A stretch of DNA of 9,214 bases from Opitutia bacterium UBA7441 (GTDB lineage Bacteria; Verrucomicrobiota; Verrucomicrobiia; Opitutales; Coraliomargaritaceae): assembly GCA_002480015.1 (NCBI GenBank), contig DLQD01000048.1, positions 1 through 9,214 on the forward strand. The letters run 5' to 3'. Positions 1 to 6,259 of this stretch are shown piece after piece (position 1 is the stretch's first letter; each line of letters begins with the position of its first letter). Both the position numbers and the translations under genes were made by a program. The notes beneath the pieces are model-generated. The model did not search any database. It saw nothing but the letters and a program-made list of their open reading frames with translations, and had not been told where the DNA came from.

Positions 1-4
1 CTTT

Positions 5-87
5 TGTAGCGAACTCGCGCCAGCGAGGTCGATGTGCCAGTGCCTTGGCTGTCCCTACGTCGACACGACTAGCGTCGCGTCGCTACA
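5..87. repeat. Palindromic intergenic element bounded by TGTAGCGA / TCGCTACA
   Basis: An 83-bp stretch is bounded by a perfect 8-bp inverted repeat, TGTAGCGA at 5-12 and TCGCTACA at 80-87. Inside it are further dyads: CTCGC 14-18 with GCGAG 23-27, GCCA 36-39 with TGGC 46-49, and CGACACGAC 61-69 with GTCGCGTCG 74-82 (nine positions, one A/C mismatch). A multi-hairpin fold with fairly clean ends is what REP-like or MITE-like elements look like. Only one copy lies in the window, so whether it is repetitive in the genome is not known. It could also be the 3' structure of an upstream gene outside the window. Confidence 0.4.
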
Positions 88-105
88 TATCCCCGTGTTC
101 TGTTT

Positions 106-136
106 CTGACAACAAATCTGATTACACCCGTATCAT
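106..136 (+). promoter_or_regulatory. Possible promoter upstream of tRNA-Ser
   Basis: TATCAT at 131-136 matches five of six bases of a sigma-70 -10 box, and CTGACA at 106-111 resembles a -35 box. The 19-bp spacer is longer than ideal. Transcription would start about 55 bases before the tRNA, leaving a 5' leader for RNase P to remove. No better pair was seen between 100 and 198. This is a weak call. Confidence 0.22.
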
Positions 137-198
137 CCGGCCATAAAAGTCGAGGCTTGCCAAAGCTCAAAGTCCTCACTTTCTTCCCTAGCTTTTCA

Positions 199-379
<181 letters not shown>

Positions 380-486
380 GTCCTGAGCCTGTCGAAGGGC
401 TTACTTGGGTTTATATCTTATTAATGCGCAATGACATGCTTTACGTTGGACAAAGCAAAAACGTCTCCAATCCCTCCTTCTCCGCC

Positions 487-578
487 ATTCGACGCGCTTC
501 GCTTGTTCATGGCAGGCCAAAAGAGTTGAAAATTAAGACGAGCTATGGAATTTCCCAAAGACTTAAAGCGCGTCGAAT
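487..578. repeat. 13-bp inverted repeat in unit 2 of the array
   Basis: The same arms recur exactly 199 bp downstream, at 487-499 and 566-578, with no change in either arm although the segment between them carries two substitutions. A third left arm is at 686-698 in the partial unit, but its right partner is missing. Confidence 0.75.
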
Positions 579-670
579 GTCCTGAGCCTGTCGAAGGGCT
601 TACTTGGGTTTATATCTTATTAATGCGCAATGACATGCTTTACGTTGGACAAAGCAAAAATGTCTCCAAT
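545..670 (+). pseudogene. GIY-YIG nuclease-like N-terminal fragment, copy 2
   Basis: This is the second copy of the same fragment, 199 bp downstream of the first, with the same ~24 recognisable residues and the same break, now at 668 where the third tRNA-end copy begins. One silent C-to-T change (AAC to AAT at 659-661) separates the two copies in the recognisable part. The frame runs on to a stop at 776-778, ending in sequence that matches neither unit 1 nor unit 2 nor a GIY-YIG C-terminus. No complete donor copy is in the window. Confidence 0.5.
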
Positions 671-864
671 CCCGCCTTCTCCACCATTCGACGCGCTTCG
701 CTTGCTCATGGCAGGCCAAAAGAGTTAAAAACAAAGTTTCGCCACCGAATTGCATCCGTTGACTTTACCGGGTTCTGAACACGATGCATAAGGGGTCGTC
801 TATCGGGTGCTTACCTTCATTTTGGCGCGTGCGAATTATTTTTTCAAAATCTAGGAAACACCGC

Positions 865-892
865 TTGACATGATATTGTTGGATTCTACTGT
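865..892 (+). promoter_or_regulatory. Probable sigma-70 promoter of tRNA-Asp
   Basis: A perfect TTGACA -35 box lies at 865-870. With 16-bp spacing, TACTGT at 887-892 matches three of the six consensus -10 bases, including the important first two and last. Initiation near 899 would give a short leader before the tRNA at 913. The rest of 779-864 shows no gene or clear signal. Confidence 0.5.
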
Positions 893-912
893 CCGAACTT
901 TCCCAAATTTTT

Positions 913-989
913 GGGGTAGTAGCTCAGTTGGTTAGAGCGCCTGCCTGTCACGCAGGAGGCCGCGGGTTCAAGTCCCGTCTATCCCGCCA
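913..989 (+). tRNA. tRNA-Asp (anticodon GTC)
   Basis: A 77-base cloverleaf including encoded CCA. Acceptor strand GGGGTAG (913-919) pairs with CTATCCC (979-985) with one G-T pair; discriminator G and CCA follow (987-989). The anticodon arm is CCTGC-CTGTCAC-GCAGG with GTC at 947-949, reading the Asp codons GAC/GAU. The T arm is CGGG(T)TCAA-type with GGTTCAAGTCC. It has its own promoter-like upstream sequence and a terminator directly behind, so it is probably a single-gene transcription unit. Confidence 0.97.
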
Positions 990-992
990 TTT

Positions 993-1027
993 AGCGGCGA
1001 TTTTCTTCGGAAGGTCGCCGCTTTTTT
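993..1027 (+). terminator. Rho-independent terminator of tRNA-Asp
   Basis: AGCGGCGA (993-1000) pairs perfectly with TCGCCGCT (1015-1022) across a 14-base loop, and the stem runs straight into six T residues (1022-1027). It starts four bases after the CCA of tRNA-Asp. Confidence 0.85.
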
Positions 1028-1108
1028 GTATCCGCTACACCGAGGTGAAGGGAGTTCACGTCGGGGTGATCCAGTTCCATCTCGGGTGCAATTTAAACAA
1101 GTGGTTAG

Positions 1109-1137
1109 GCGGCCATCCCGCTTAGCGGGAAAGCCGC
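1109..1137. repeat. Intergenic hairpin between tRNA-Asp and meaB
   Basis: TCCCGC (1116-1121) and GCGGGA (1125-1130) form a 6-bp stem with a TTA loop, extended after a 2x2 mismatch by GCGGC (1109-1113) and GCCGC (1133-1137). There is no T-run on either strand, so it is not a standard intrinsic terminator. Placed 63 bp behind the meaB stop codon between convergent transcription units, it could stabilise or end the minus-strand operon message by a Rho-assisted route. The remaining gap, 1028-1199, holds no coding sequence that I recognise. Confidence 0.45.
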
Positions 1138-1199
1138 ATACCTATGTCCGCTCCTTTAGGTGCGGGACGAGTTCCGGCAACTGTTGCGGTTTATGTCCT

Positions 1200-2168
1200 T
1201 CATCTCTCCAACAACTGATCCAAGGCCACCGAGACGGACAACGCTCCGTCTTTAACGGCTGACTCCAAGCTGTGAATACGGTCGCCTTGTTCGGCCTTGA
1301 ACCGATCCATCACGGCAGAGTTGAGAAGTGAGTGAAACCAATCAACGTTCTGCTCGCTGCGGCGAGTTTCGAAGACACCGCTTACAGTCAACTGATCACG
1401 AAACTCTTCGACCAGTTGCCAGACCTCTTCGATGCCCTCGGAATTGAGCGCCGAGCAGGTCAGCGCCTTCGGTTTCCATCCTGGAGTGAATGGGTGGAGA
1501 AAATGAAGAACCTTCGAGTATTCAAGCTGAGCCTGCCTGGCTCGGAGCTCATTATCGCCGTCCGCTTTATTGACCACAATCGCATCGGCCAACTCGATGA
1601 CGCCCTTCTTGATGCCTTGTAGCTCGTCACCCGCACCGGCAATTTGGAGGAGGAGGAAAAAATCAGTCATTGTACGGACGGCCGTCTCGCTCTGCCCCAC
1701 ACCGACCGTTTCCACCAGCACGACATTGTAGCCCGCGGCCTCACAAAGCAGCAGCGCCTCTCGAGTTCGGGCGGCCACGCCGCCCAACGAATCGCCTGAG
1801 GGCGATGGCCGGATAAAGGCATTCTCCTCGCGCGAAAGATCCTCCATCCGCGTTTTATCGCCAAGTATGCTGCCTCCGGTTCTCGAACTGCTGGGATCGA
1901 CGGCCAGCACGGCAACTTTTTTGCCCTTGGAACAAAGCATCATACCCAGCGCTTCGATAAAGGTGCTCTTGCCCGCTCCCGGCACGCCGGTCAAGCCGAC
2001 GCGGAGCGCCCTACCCGCTAGGGGGAGTATGGCCTGCATCAAGGCCCGCGCGGGTGCGCGGTGCTTAGCCGCCCGGCTCTCAACAAGCGTGATGGCACGT
2101 GCCAAGTGCGCACGGTCACCAGAAAGCACACCGCTAACCAGGGTCTCTGTATCGGGGAGTCCTCTCAT
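1200..2168 (-). CDS. meaB: MeaB-type GTPase, chaperone of methylmalonyl-CoA mutase
   Basis: MeaB (ArgK/YgfD family, a SIMIBI P-loop GTPase) guards loading and repair of the adenosylcobalamin cofactor of methylmalonyl-CoA mutase in the cytoplasm. The 322-residue product shows Walker A GVPGAGKS at 61-68, the family stretch DPSSSRTGGS...GDKTRM at 91-108, the ETVGVGQSE switch/Walker B segment at 153-161 and the NKAD guanine-specificity motif at 200-203. Length fits the family. I chose the ATG at 2166-2168, preceded by GGAA seven to eight bases upstream; an in-frame TTG at 2178-2180 would add four residues. It is the last gene of the minus-strand cluster, 99 bp behind the CoA-transferase, a wider gap than elsewhere in the cluster, so a separate promoter is possible though I see no convincing one. 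Its partner mutase gene starts at the other end of the locus. Confidence 0.93.
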   Translation of the reverse strand: MRGLPDTETLVSGVLSGDRAHLARAITLVESRAAKHRAPARALMQAILPLAGRALRVGLTGVPGAGKSTFIEALGMMLCSKGKKVAVLAVDPSSSRTGGSILGDKTRMEDLSREENAFIRPSPSGDSLGGVAARTREALLLCEAAGYNVVLVETVGVGQSETAVRTMTDFFLLLQIAGAGDELQGIKKGVIELADAIVVNKADGDNELRARQAQLEYSKVLHFLHPFTPGWKPKALTCSALNSEGIEEVWQLVEEFRDQLTVSGVFETRRSEQNVDWFHSLLNSAVMDRFKAEQGDRIHSLESAVKDGALSVSVALDQLLER

Positions 2169-2267
2169 TCTGCATTCCAATTCATAAGCGTAGACTCAAT
2201 CATAATCTGTTCCGTCATACAAAGGGATAAAGACTAGGATACAGAATATGATGATGATTCAATCGTC

Positions 2268-3779
2268 TTACTGGCTGTGTTCCGAGGACCAGACAACCCC
2301 GCGCATATCTTTCTTCTCCATGAAGGCTTCGTGCATGGCGAAAGCCGTGCGGAGAGTCTGTGGCGTGTGCCCACTTTTAACCCCGTCGAAATAGGAATGG
2401 AGCTGTTTCCGGTAATCAGGATGTGCACACTTGTCGACGACCTCGCGGGCGCGTTCGGCGGGGTCCTTGCCCCGCAGGTCTGCGATACCCTGGTCGGTGA
2501 TGAGAACCTGCACGCTGTGCTCGCTGTGATCGAGGTGGGCCACCATCGGCACGATCGTCGAAATGGCGCCGCCCTTGGCAATCGAGGGGCAAGTGAAAAT
2601 CGAGATGTAGGCATTACGCGTAAAATCGCCAGAGCCACCGATCCCGTTCATCAGGTTGTTACCCATGACATGCGTCGAATTGATGTTGCCCCATATGTCA
2701 GCCTCGATCGCAGTATTGATCGATATGATACCGAGACGGCGGATAACTTCAGGGTGGTTCGAAATTTCCTGAGGACGGAGCAATATACGCTCTTTGAAGA
2801 ATTCGAGATCCGCATACACCTCTTTTAAAACCGGAGGTGAGAGGGTCAAGGAAGTGGCGCTCGCGAACTTGATATCACCACTCTTCATCAGACCGACGAC
2901 ACTGTCCTGGATCACCTCAGAATACATCTCGAAGGGGGGAATACTCGGATTCTCTCCGAGCGCACCCAGCACTGCGTTAGCGATGTTTCCCACGCCTGAT
3001 TGAACAGGCAGAAAATCCTTCGGGAGGCGACCAACTTTGAGCTCGTTAGCCAGGAACGAGGCTACGTTCTCACCGATTTTTTTAGTAATCGCATCGGTCT
3101 CCTTGAAACCGCCGACTTCATCAGGGCGATTCGTTTTCACAATACCGGCGATCTTGACAGGGTCGACCTTGAGCACGGGACTGCCGATGCGATCTGAGCA
3201 ACTGTAGACCGGTATTTCGCGACGGTGCGGCGGATCGAGCGGTTCGTATATGTCGTGCAAGCCATTCAGCTCGGCTGGGTGCGCCTCATTCAATTCGATC
3301 AGTATCTTATCGGCGACATGGCAAAAGGTATTGGTCGCGCCGACGCTGGTGGTCAGCACAATCTCTCCGTCCTCACTGACAGAGGCGGCTTCGATGATCG
3401 CGTACTTGATTTTACCGAGAAAGCCATAGCGCGCTGCCTGCGGCAGCATCGAAAGGTGCATGTCGAAAAAGCAGGTCTCGCCTTTGTTGATCTGAGAGCG
3501 GAGATCTCTGCAGCTTTGGTAAGGCGTGCGGAAGAGCACGGCATTCGCCCGTGCAAGTTCCCCATCGAGGCTGTCTCCGGTGGACGCACCGGTCACAACA
3601 CCGATCTTGAACTCGCGGCCAGCCTCGTGCTCGACACGTGCGCGTGCGGCGATAGCCGTCGGGATGTCCTTAGCGGCACCGGCAGGTGTGAATCCACTGA
3701 AGCCGATAATATCACGGTCGTTAATAAGTGCCGCCGCTTCAGCTGCGGTGATAATTGGGTAGCTCATTACTGTTGGCAT
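2268..3779 (-). CDS. scpC: Succinate CoA-transferase (acetyl-CoA hydrolase/transferase family)
   Basis: The 503-residue product belongs to the Cat1/AarC/ScpC branch of class I CoA-transferases, usually about 500 residues. It moves CoA between acyl-CoA and succinate through a glutamyl-CoA intermediate. E288 in MYSEVIQD lies where the catalytic Glu of AarC (E294) is expected, and the GGSGDF loop at 381-386 with the preceding ADIWGNINSTHVMGN segment (360-374) is the typical active-site signature. N-terminal GFSGFTPAGAAKDIP (26-40) is also characteristic. In this setting, flanked by methylmalonyl-CoA decarboxylase and meaB, the likely reaction is propionyl-CoA + succinate to propionate + succinyl-CoA, which closes the pathway; acetyl-CoA as donor cannot be excluded from sequence. 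The start at 3779 has no strong ribosome-binding site; Met5 (3765-3767) is an alternative. The gene begins 33 bp after mmdB ends. The symbol follows the inferred role. Confidence 0.9.
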   Translation of the reverse strand: MPTVMSYPIITAAEAAALINDRDIIGFSGFTPAGAAKDIPTAIAARARVEHEAGREFKIGVVTGASTGDSLDGELARANAVLFRTPYQSCRDLRSQINKGETCFFDMHLSMLPQAARYGFLGKIKYAIIEAASVSEDGEIVLTTSVGATNTFCHVADKILIELNEAHPAELNGLHDIYEPLDPPHRREIPVYSCSDRIGSPVLKVDPVKIAGIVKTNRPDEVGGFKETDAITKKIGENVASFLANELKVGRLPKDFLPVQSGVGNIANAVLGALGENPSIPPFEMYSEVIQDSVVGLMKSGDIKFASATSLTLSPPVLKEVYADLEFFKERILLRPQEISNHPEVIRRLGIISINTAIEADIWGNINSTHVMGNNLMNGIGGSGDFTRNAYISIFTCPSIAKGGAISTIVPMVAHLDHSEHSVQVLITDQGIADLRGKDPAERAREVVDKCAHPDYRKQLHSYFDGVKSGHTPQTLRTAFAMHEAFMEKKDMRGVVWSSEHSQ

Positions 3780-3812
3780 GGCTCGTTTTCTGTTTTCTAT
3801 TAAATGCTTAAA

Positions 3813-5315
3813 TTAATGTGCGCCGCCGAACATGGTGAGGAAGAAACCGGCAACCAAAGCGGTGCCGATGACACCAGCCACGTTCGTACCCATTGCATGC
3901 ATCAGGAGGAAATTTCCAGGGTCAGCCTTCTGGCCTTCGACTTGACTGACACGAGCCGCCATCGGGACCGCGCTGACCCCGGCCGATCCGATGAGTGGGT
4001 TGATTTTATTTTTGCAAAATAGGTTCATGAACTTGGCCATCAAGACACCCGATGCGGTTGCAATGCCAAAGGCTAGCACCCCGAGAACAAGGATGCCAAG
4101 GGTTTCCGTACGGAGAAAGCGATCGCCCGTCATGGTGATCCCCACACTAGTTCCTAGAAAAATAGTAATGATGTTAATCAACTCATTCTGTGCGGCTTTG
4201 TTTAAACGCTCGGTAACTTTACACTCACGCAGGAAGTTTCCGAACATGAGCATACCAATTAAAGGTGAAGCTGGCGGCACTAGCAAAATGCAGGTAATTG
4301 TCACGATGACGCCAAAAACCAACTTCTCCAGTCGACTCACAGGACGAAGGCGATTCATGCGAATCTTACGCTCCTTCATGGAGGTCAGTCCTCGCATGAT
4401 GGGCGGCTGGATTACCGGAACCAGTGCCATGTAACTGTAGGCGGCCACTGCGATGGGCGCAAGTAACTCGGGTGCGAGCGCATTAGCCAGGAAAATAGAA
4501 GTCGGCCCATCGGCACCACCGATAATACCGATCGCACTAGACGCCTCAGTCGAGAAACCAAGCATTTGCGCCCCAATGAAAGTGCCGAAAACACCGAACT
4601 GTGCAGCCGCACCAAGCAGCAAAACACGTGGATTGGCGATAAGCGGGCCGAAGTCGGTCAGAGCACCGACTCCGAGGAAAATCAACGGAGGAAACAGCTC
4701 CAAAAGAATCCCCATCTGTATGTAATGGAACAGGCCACCCGTACGCTCGCTGTGGAGTTCACCGATCGGTTGCCCCTGAACCACTCGGTCGCCTTTCTCA
4801 ACTGAGCTGTCGACGACACGCCCGCTGGCGTGAGCCCAGATCAGGACGTCCGTGAGATGGAAACTGTGTTCATTGATCTTCAATTCAAACAATTTCTTGG
4901 GCGCCACAGGAACTTCTCTACGGAGGACGTAGAGAAGACTCCCCGTCCCGAATCCATCAACCGTATCGCCATCGAGGAGTGATTGTAAAGTCGTCGCATC
5001 CAAGTCTCCTACCGTGAGAGGCATCATCTTTTCAACTGCATTGAGATGGACTACTCGTCCTGACTCAGCGGCCACATAGACGACTTCGCCCGTCTCGGGG
5101 CTACGCACGATTGAGGCTGGTTTATTAACAATGCCCTCAGTCGGCAAATTGGCCAGAATCGCACCAAATGCAATCGGAACAAGTAAGAGCGGCTCAAATT
5201 TTTTATAGACCGCAAGGTAGAGGAGCACAGCGACCACGGCCCACATCACAAGCATGCGCCAGTCAAGAAAGCCGAAACCAGTATTGCCGTAGAGTCGATG
5301 TAGTAGATCGATCAT
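3813..5315 (-). CDS. mmdB: Na+-translocating decarboxylase beta subunit with a large insert
   Basis: This is the integral-membrane OadB/MmdB/GcdB subunit, which decarboxylates carboxybiotin on MmdC and exports Na+. Family signatures are clear: ELFPPLIFLGVGALTDFGPL (206-225), GGADGPT (266-272, whose Asp269 corresponds to the essential Asp203 of the Klebsiella protein), IQPPIMR (302-308), and NPLIGSAGVSAVP (439-451), the second conserved motif. Hydrophobic segments lie near 20-57 and repeatedly from about 200 to the C-terminus. At 500 residues it is longer than the usual 370-435, because residues about 61-192 (bases 4740-5135) are inserted after the first hydrophobic hairpin. The insert ends with a half-biotinyl-like motif (161-188) but has no MKM lysine. 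Start ATG 5313-5315 has no visible Shine-Dalgarno. It lies 35 bp behind mmdC and 33 bp ahead of the CoA-transferase. Identity as the methylmalonyl-CoA rather than oxaloacetate or glutaconyl-CoA type rests on the neighbours. Confidence 0.93.
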   Translation of the reverse strand: MIDLLHRLYGNTGFGFLDWRMLVMWAVVAVLLYLAVYKKFEPLLLVPIAFGAILANLPTEGIVNKPASIVRSPETGEVVYVAAESGRVVHLNAVEKMMPLTVGDLDATTLQSLLDGDTVDGFGTGSLLYVLRREVPVAPKKLFELKINEHSFHLTDVLIWAHASGRVVDSSVEKGDRVVQGQPIGELHSERTGGLFHYIQMGILLELFPPLIFLGVGALTDFGPLIANPRVLLLGAAAQFGVFGTFIGAQMLGFSTEASSAIGIIGGADGPTSIFLANALAPELLAPIAVAAYSYMALVPVIQPPIMRGLTSMKERKIRMNRLRPVSRLEKLVFGVIVTITCILLVPPASPLIGMLMFGNFLRECKVTERLNKAAQNELINIITIFLGTSVGITMTGDRFLRTETLGILVLGVLAFGIATASGVLMAKFMNLFCKNKINPLIGSAGVSAVPMAARVSQVEGQKADPGNFLLMHAMGTNVAGVIGTALVAGFFLTMFGGAH

Positions 5316-5350
5316 TAAAGAGATGTTGTGTGGTGAGATGCTGTGTGAAA

Positions 5351-5737
5351 TTAAACGACTTCAATCAGCGCTTGTCCTTCTTCAACACCCTCGCCGGGCT
5401 TGACATGGATGGCCTGGACGCTGCCGGCGGCTGGAGCGGCCACAATAGTATTCATCTTCATCGCTTCGAGCGTGATGAGCTTTTGGCCTTCCTCGACCGT
5501 ATCGCCAATATTGACGTCGATCGAAACCACGACTGCAGCGAGCGGGCTACCCACTGCACCACCGCCACCAGCCGCGGGCGCGACGGACTTCGGCTGAGGG
5601 GCTGCGACGGGGACGGCCACCCGACTGCCGCCCGCTGAACTGGCCCTGCGGGGCGCGGACGCGGAAGTATCCTCATCCAGAATCTCAACTTCGACTTCGT
5701 AGGTTTTGCCTTCGACGGTTACTTTTAAGCGTTTCAT
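5351..5737 (-). CDS. mmdC: Biotin carrier protein of the methylmalonyl-CoA decarboxylase
   Basis: A 128-residue biotin/lipoyl-attachment protein. Residues 1-20 form a short N-terminal strand region, 22-62 an Ala/Pro/Gly-rich flexible linker, and 64-128 the biotinyl domain. The biotinylation site is EAMKM with Lys94; the second half, APAAGSVQAIHVKPGE and onwards (101-128), is standard. The biotin arm carries CO2 from the carboxyltransferase MmdA to the membrane subunit MmdB. The usual P-M-P-G at the start of the domain is replaced by S-P-L-A-A (64-68), losing the glycine. It lies between mmdD and mmdB with 33- and 35-bp gaps. Related carriers in acetyl-CoA, propionyl-CoA or oxaloacetate enzymes look similar; the gene set decides the assignment. 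Confidence 0.93.
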   Translation of the reverse strand: MKRLKVTVEGKTYEVEVEILDEDTSASAPRRASSAGGSRVAVPVAAPQPKSVAPAAGGGGAVGSPLAAVVVSIDVNIGDTVEEGQKLITLEAMKMNTIVAAPAAGSVQAIHVKPGEGVEEGQALIEVV

Positions 5738-5770
5738 GTTATTTTTCTAATTTGAATTTTAAGTTTAGTT

Positions 5771-6223
5771 TTAGCGTACGCGGTGCGATGAGAAGATTTG
5801 GCGGCGCCCCTCTTGAGCCCAACCAGGCCCGGTGCTTCGAACAGAGACGACGCGGTGTGGACGGTCACCGATTACCGTATGCACGGCAGCGGCTACGACA
5901 GCGAGAATCGTTGAATCGTCAGCCCCAGCAGATTCACCAGATGTCCCGGATCCGGGATCTACAGCCGGTGAGAATGTGCCTGCCAGCGGTGCAGGCACAG
6001 ATCGGGCAGACTCGGCCGCTTTTTGGGCAGCCACAGCCGCCTTGGCTGCTTCGCGCGCGGCTTGCCTGATAAAAACAGCGCCGATAGCCGAGGTGATCGT
6101 CGCCAATAAGGCGAGCACGATCATAACGAAGAGGAAGCCGACGAAGACCACGTTGGCTGTCGACGGTAAGTCCGGCGGCGCAGCGGCGCTGACTTGAGCG
6201 AGTGTGGTATAGAATGCTAGCAT
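5771..6223 (-). CDS. mmdD: OadG/MmdD-family membrane anchor (gamma/delta) subunit
   Basis: A 150-residue protein with one membrane span at about 25-50, a helical Ala/Lys-rich stretch (54-73), a low-complexity Pro/Gly/Ser linker (75-101), and a conserved C-terminal tail: ILAVVAAAVHTVIGD then a final WAQEGRRQIFSSHRVR segment. This is the layout of OadG/MmdD subunits, which hold the carboxyltransferase and beta subunit together at the membrane and help assembly. Such tails with W-x-x-x-G-R are common in the methylmalonyl-CoA and glutaconyl-CoA pumps. Its ATG at 6221-6223 has an AGGGA eight bases upstream, the best ribosome-binding site in the cluster. It sits between mmdA (36 bp) and mmdC (33 bp). 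Poor overall conservation of this family makes it an assignment by architecture, tail and context together. Confidence 0.87.
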   Translation of the reverse strand: MLAFYTTLAQVSAAAPPDLPSTANVVFVGFLFVMIVLALLATITSAIGAVFIRQAAREAAKAAVAAQKAAESARSVPAPLAGTFSPAVDPGSGTSGESAGADDSTILAVVAAAVHTVIGDRPHRVVSVRSTGPGWAQEGRRQIFSSHRVR

Positions 6224-6259
6224 GGTGATTGTCCCTGGAGTGATTGAATCGGAAGCGGC

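Noticed and set aside
928..1125. Plus-strand 65-residue frame over tRNA-Asp
   Set aside because: It translates the tRNA and its terminator; no independent coding evidence.
2268..3779. True acetyl-CoA hydrolase
   Set aside because: Members of this family with the AarC/Cat1-like Glu and GGSGDF loop act as CoA-transferases, and a hydrolase would waste the thioester this pathway needs.
3225..3803. Plus-strand 192-residue frame opposite the CoA-transferase
   Set aside because: It is the complement of a well-conserved gene; the peptide has no recognisable family features.
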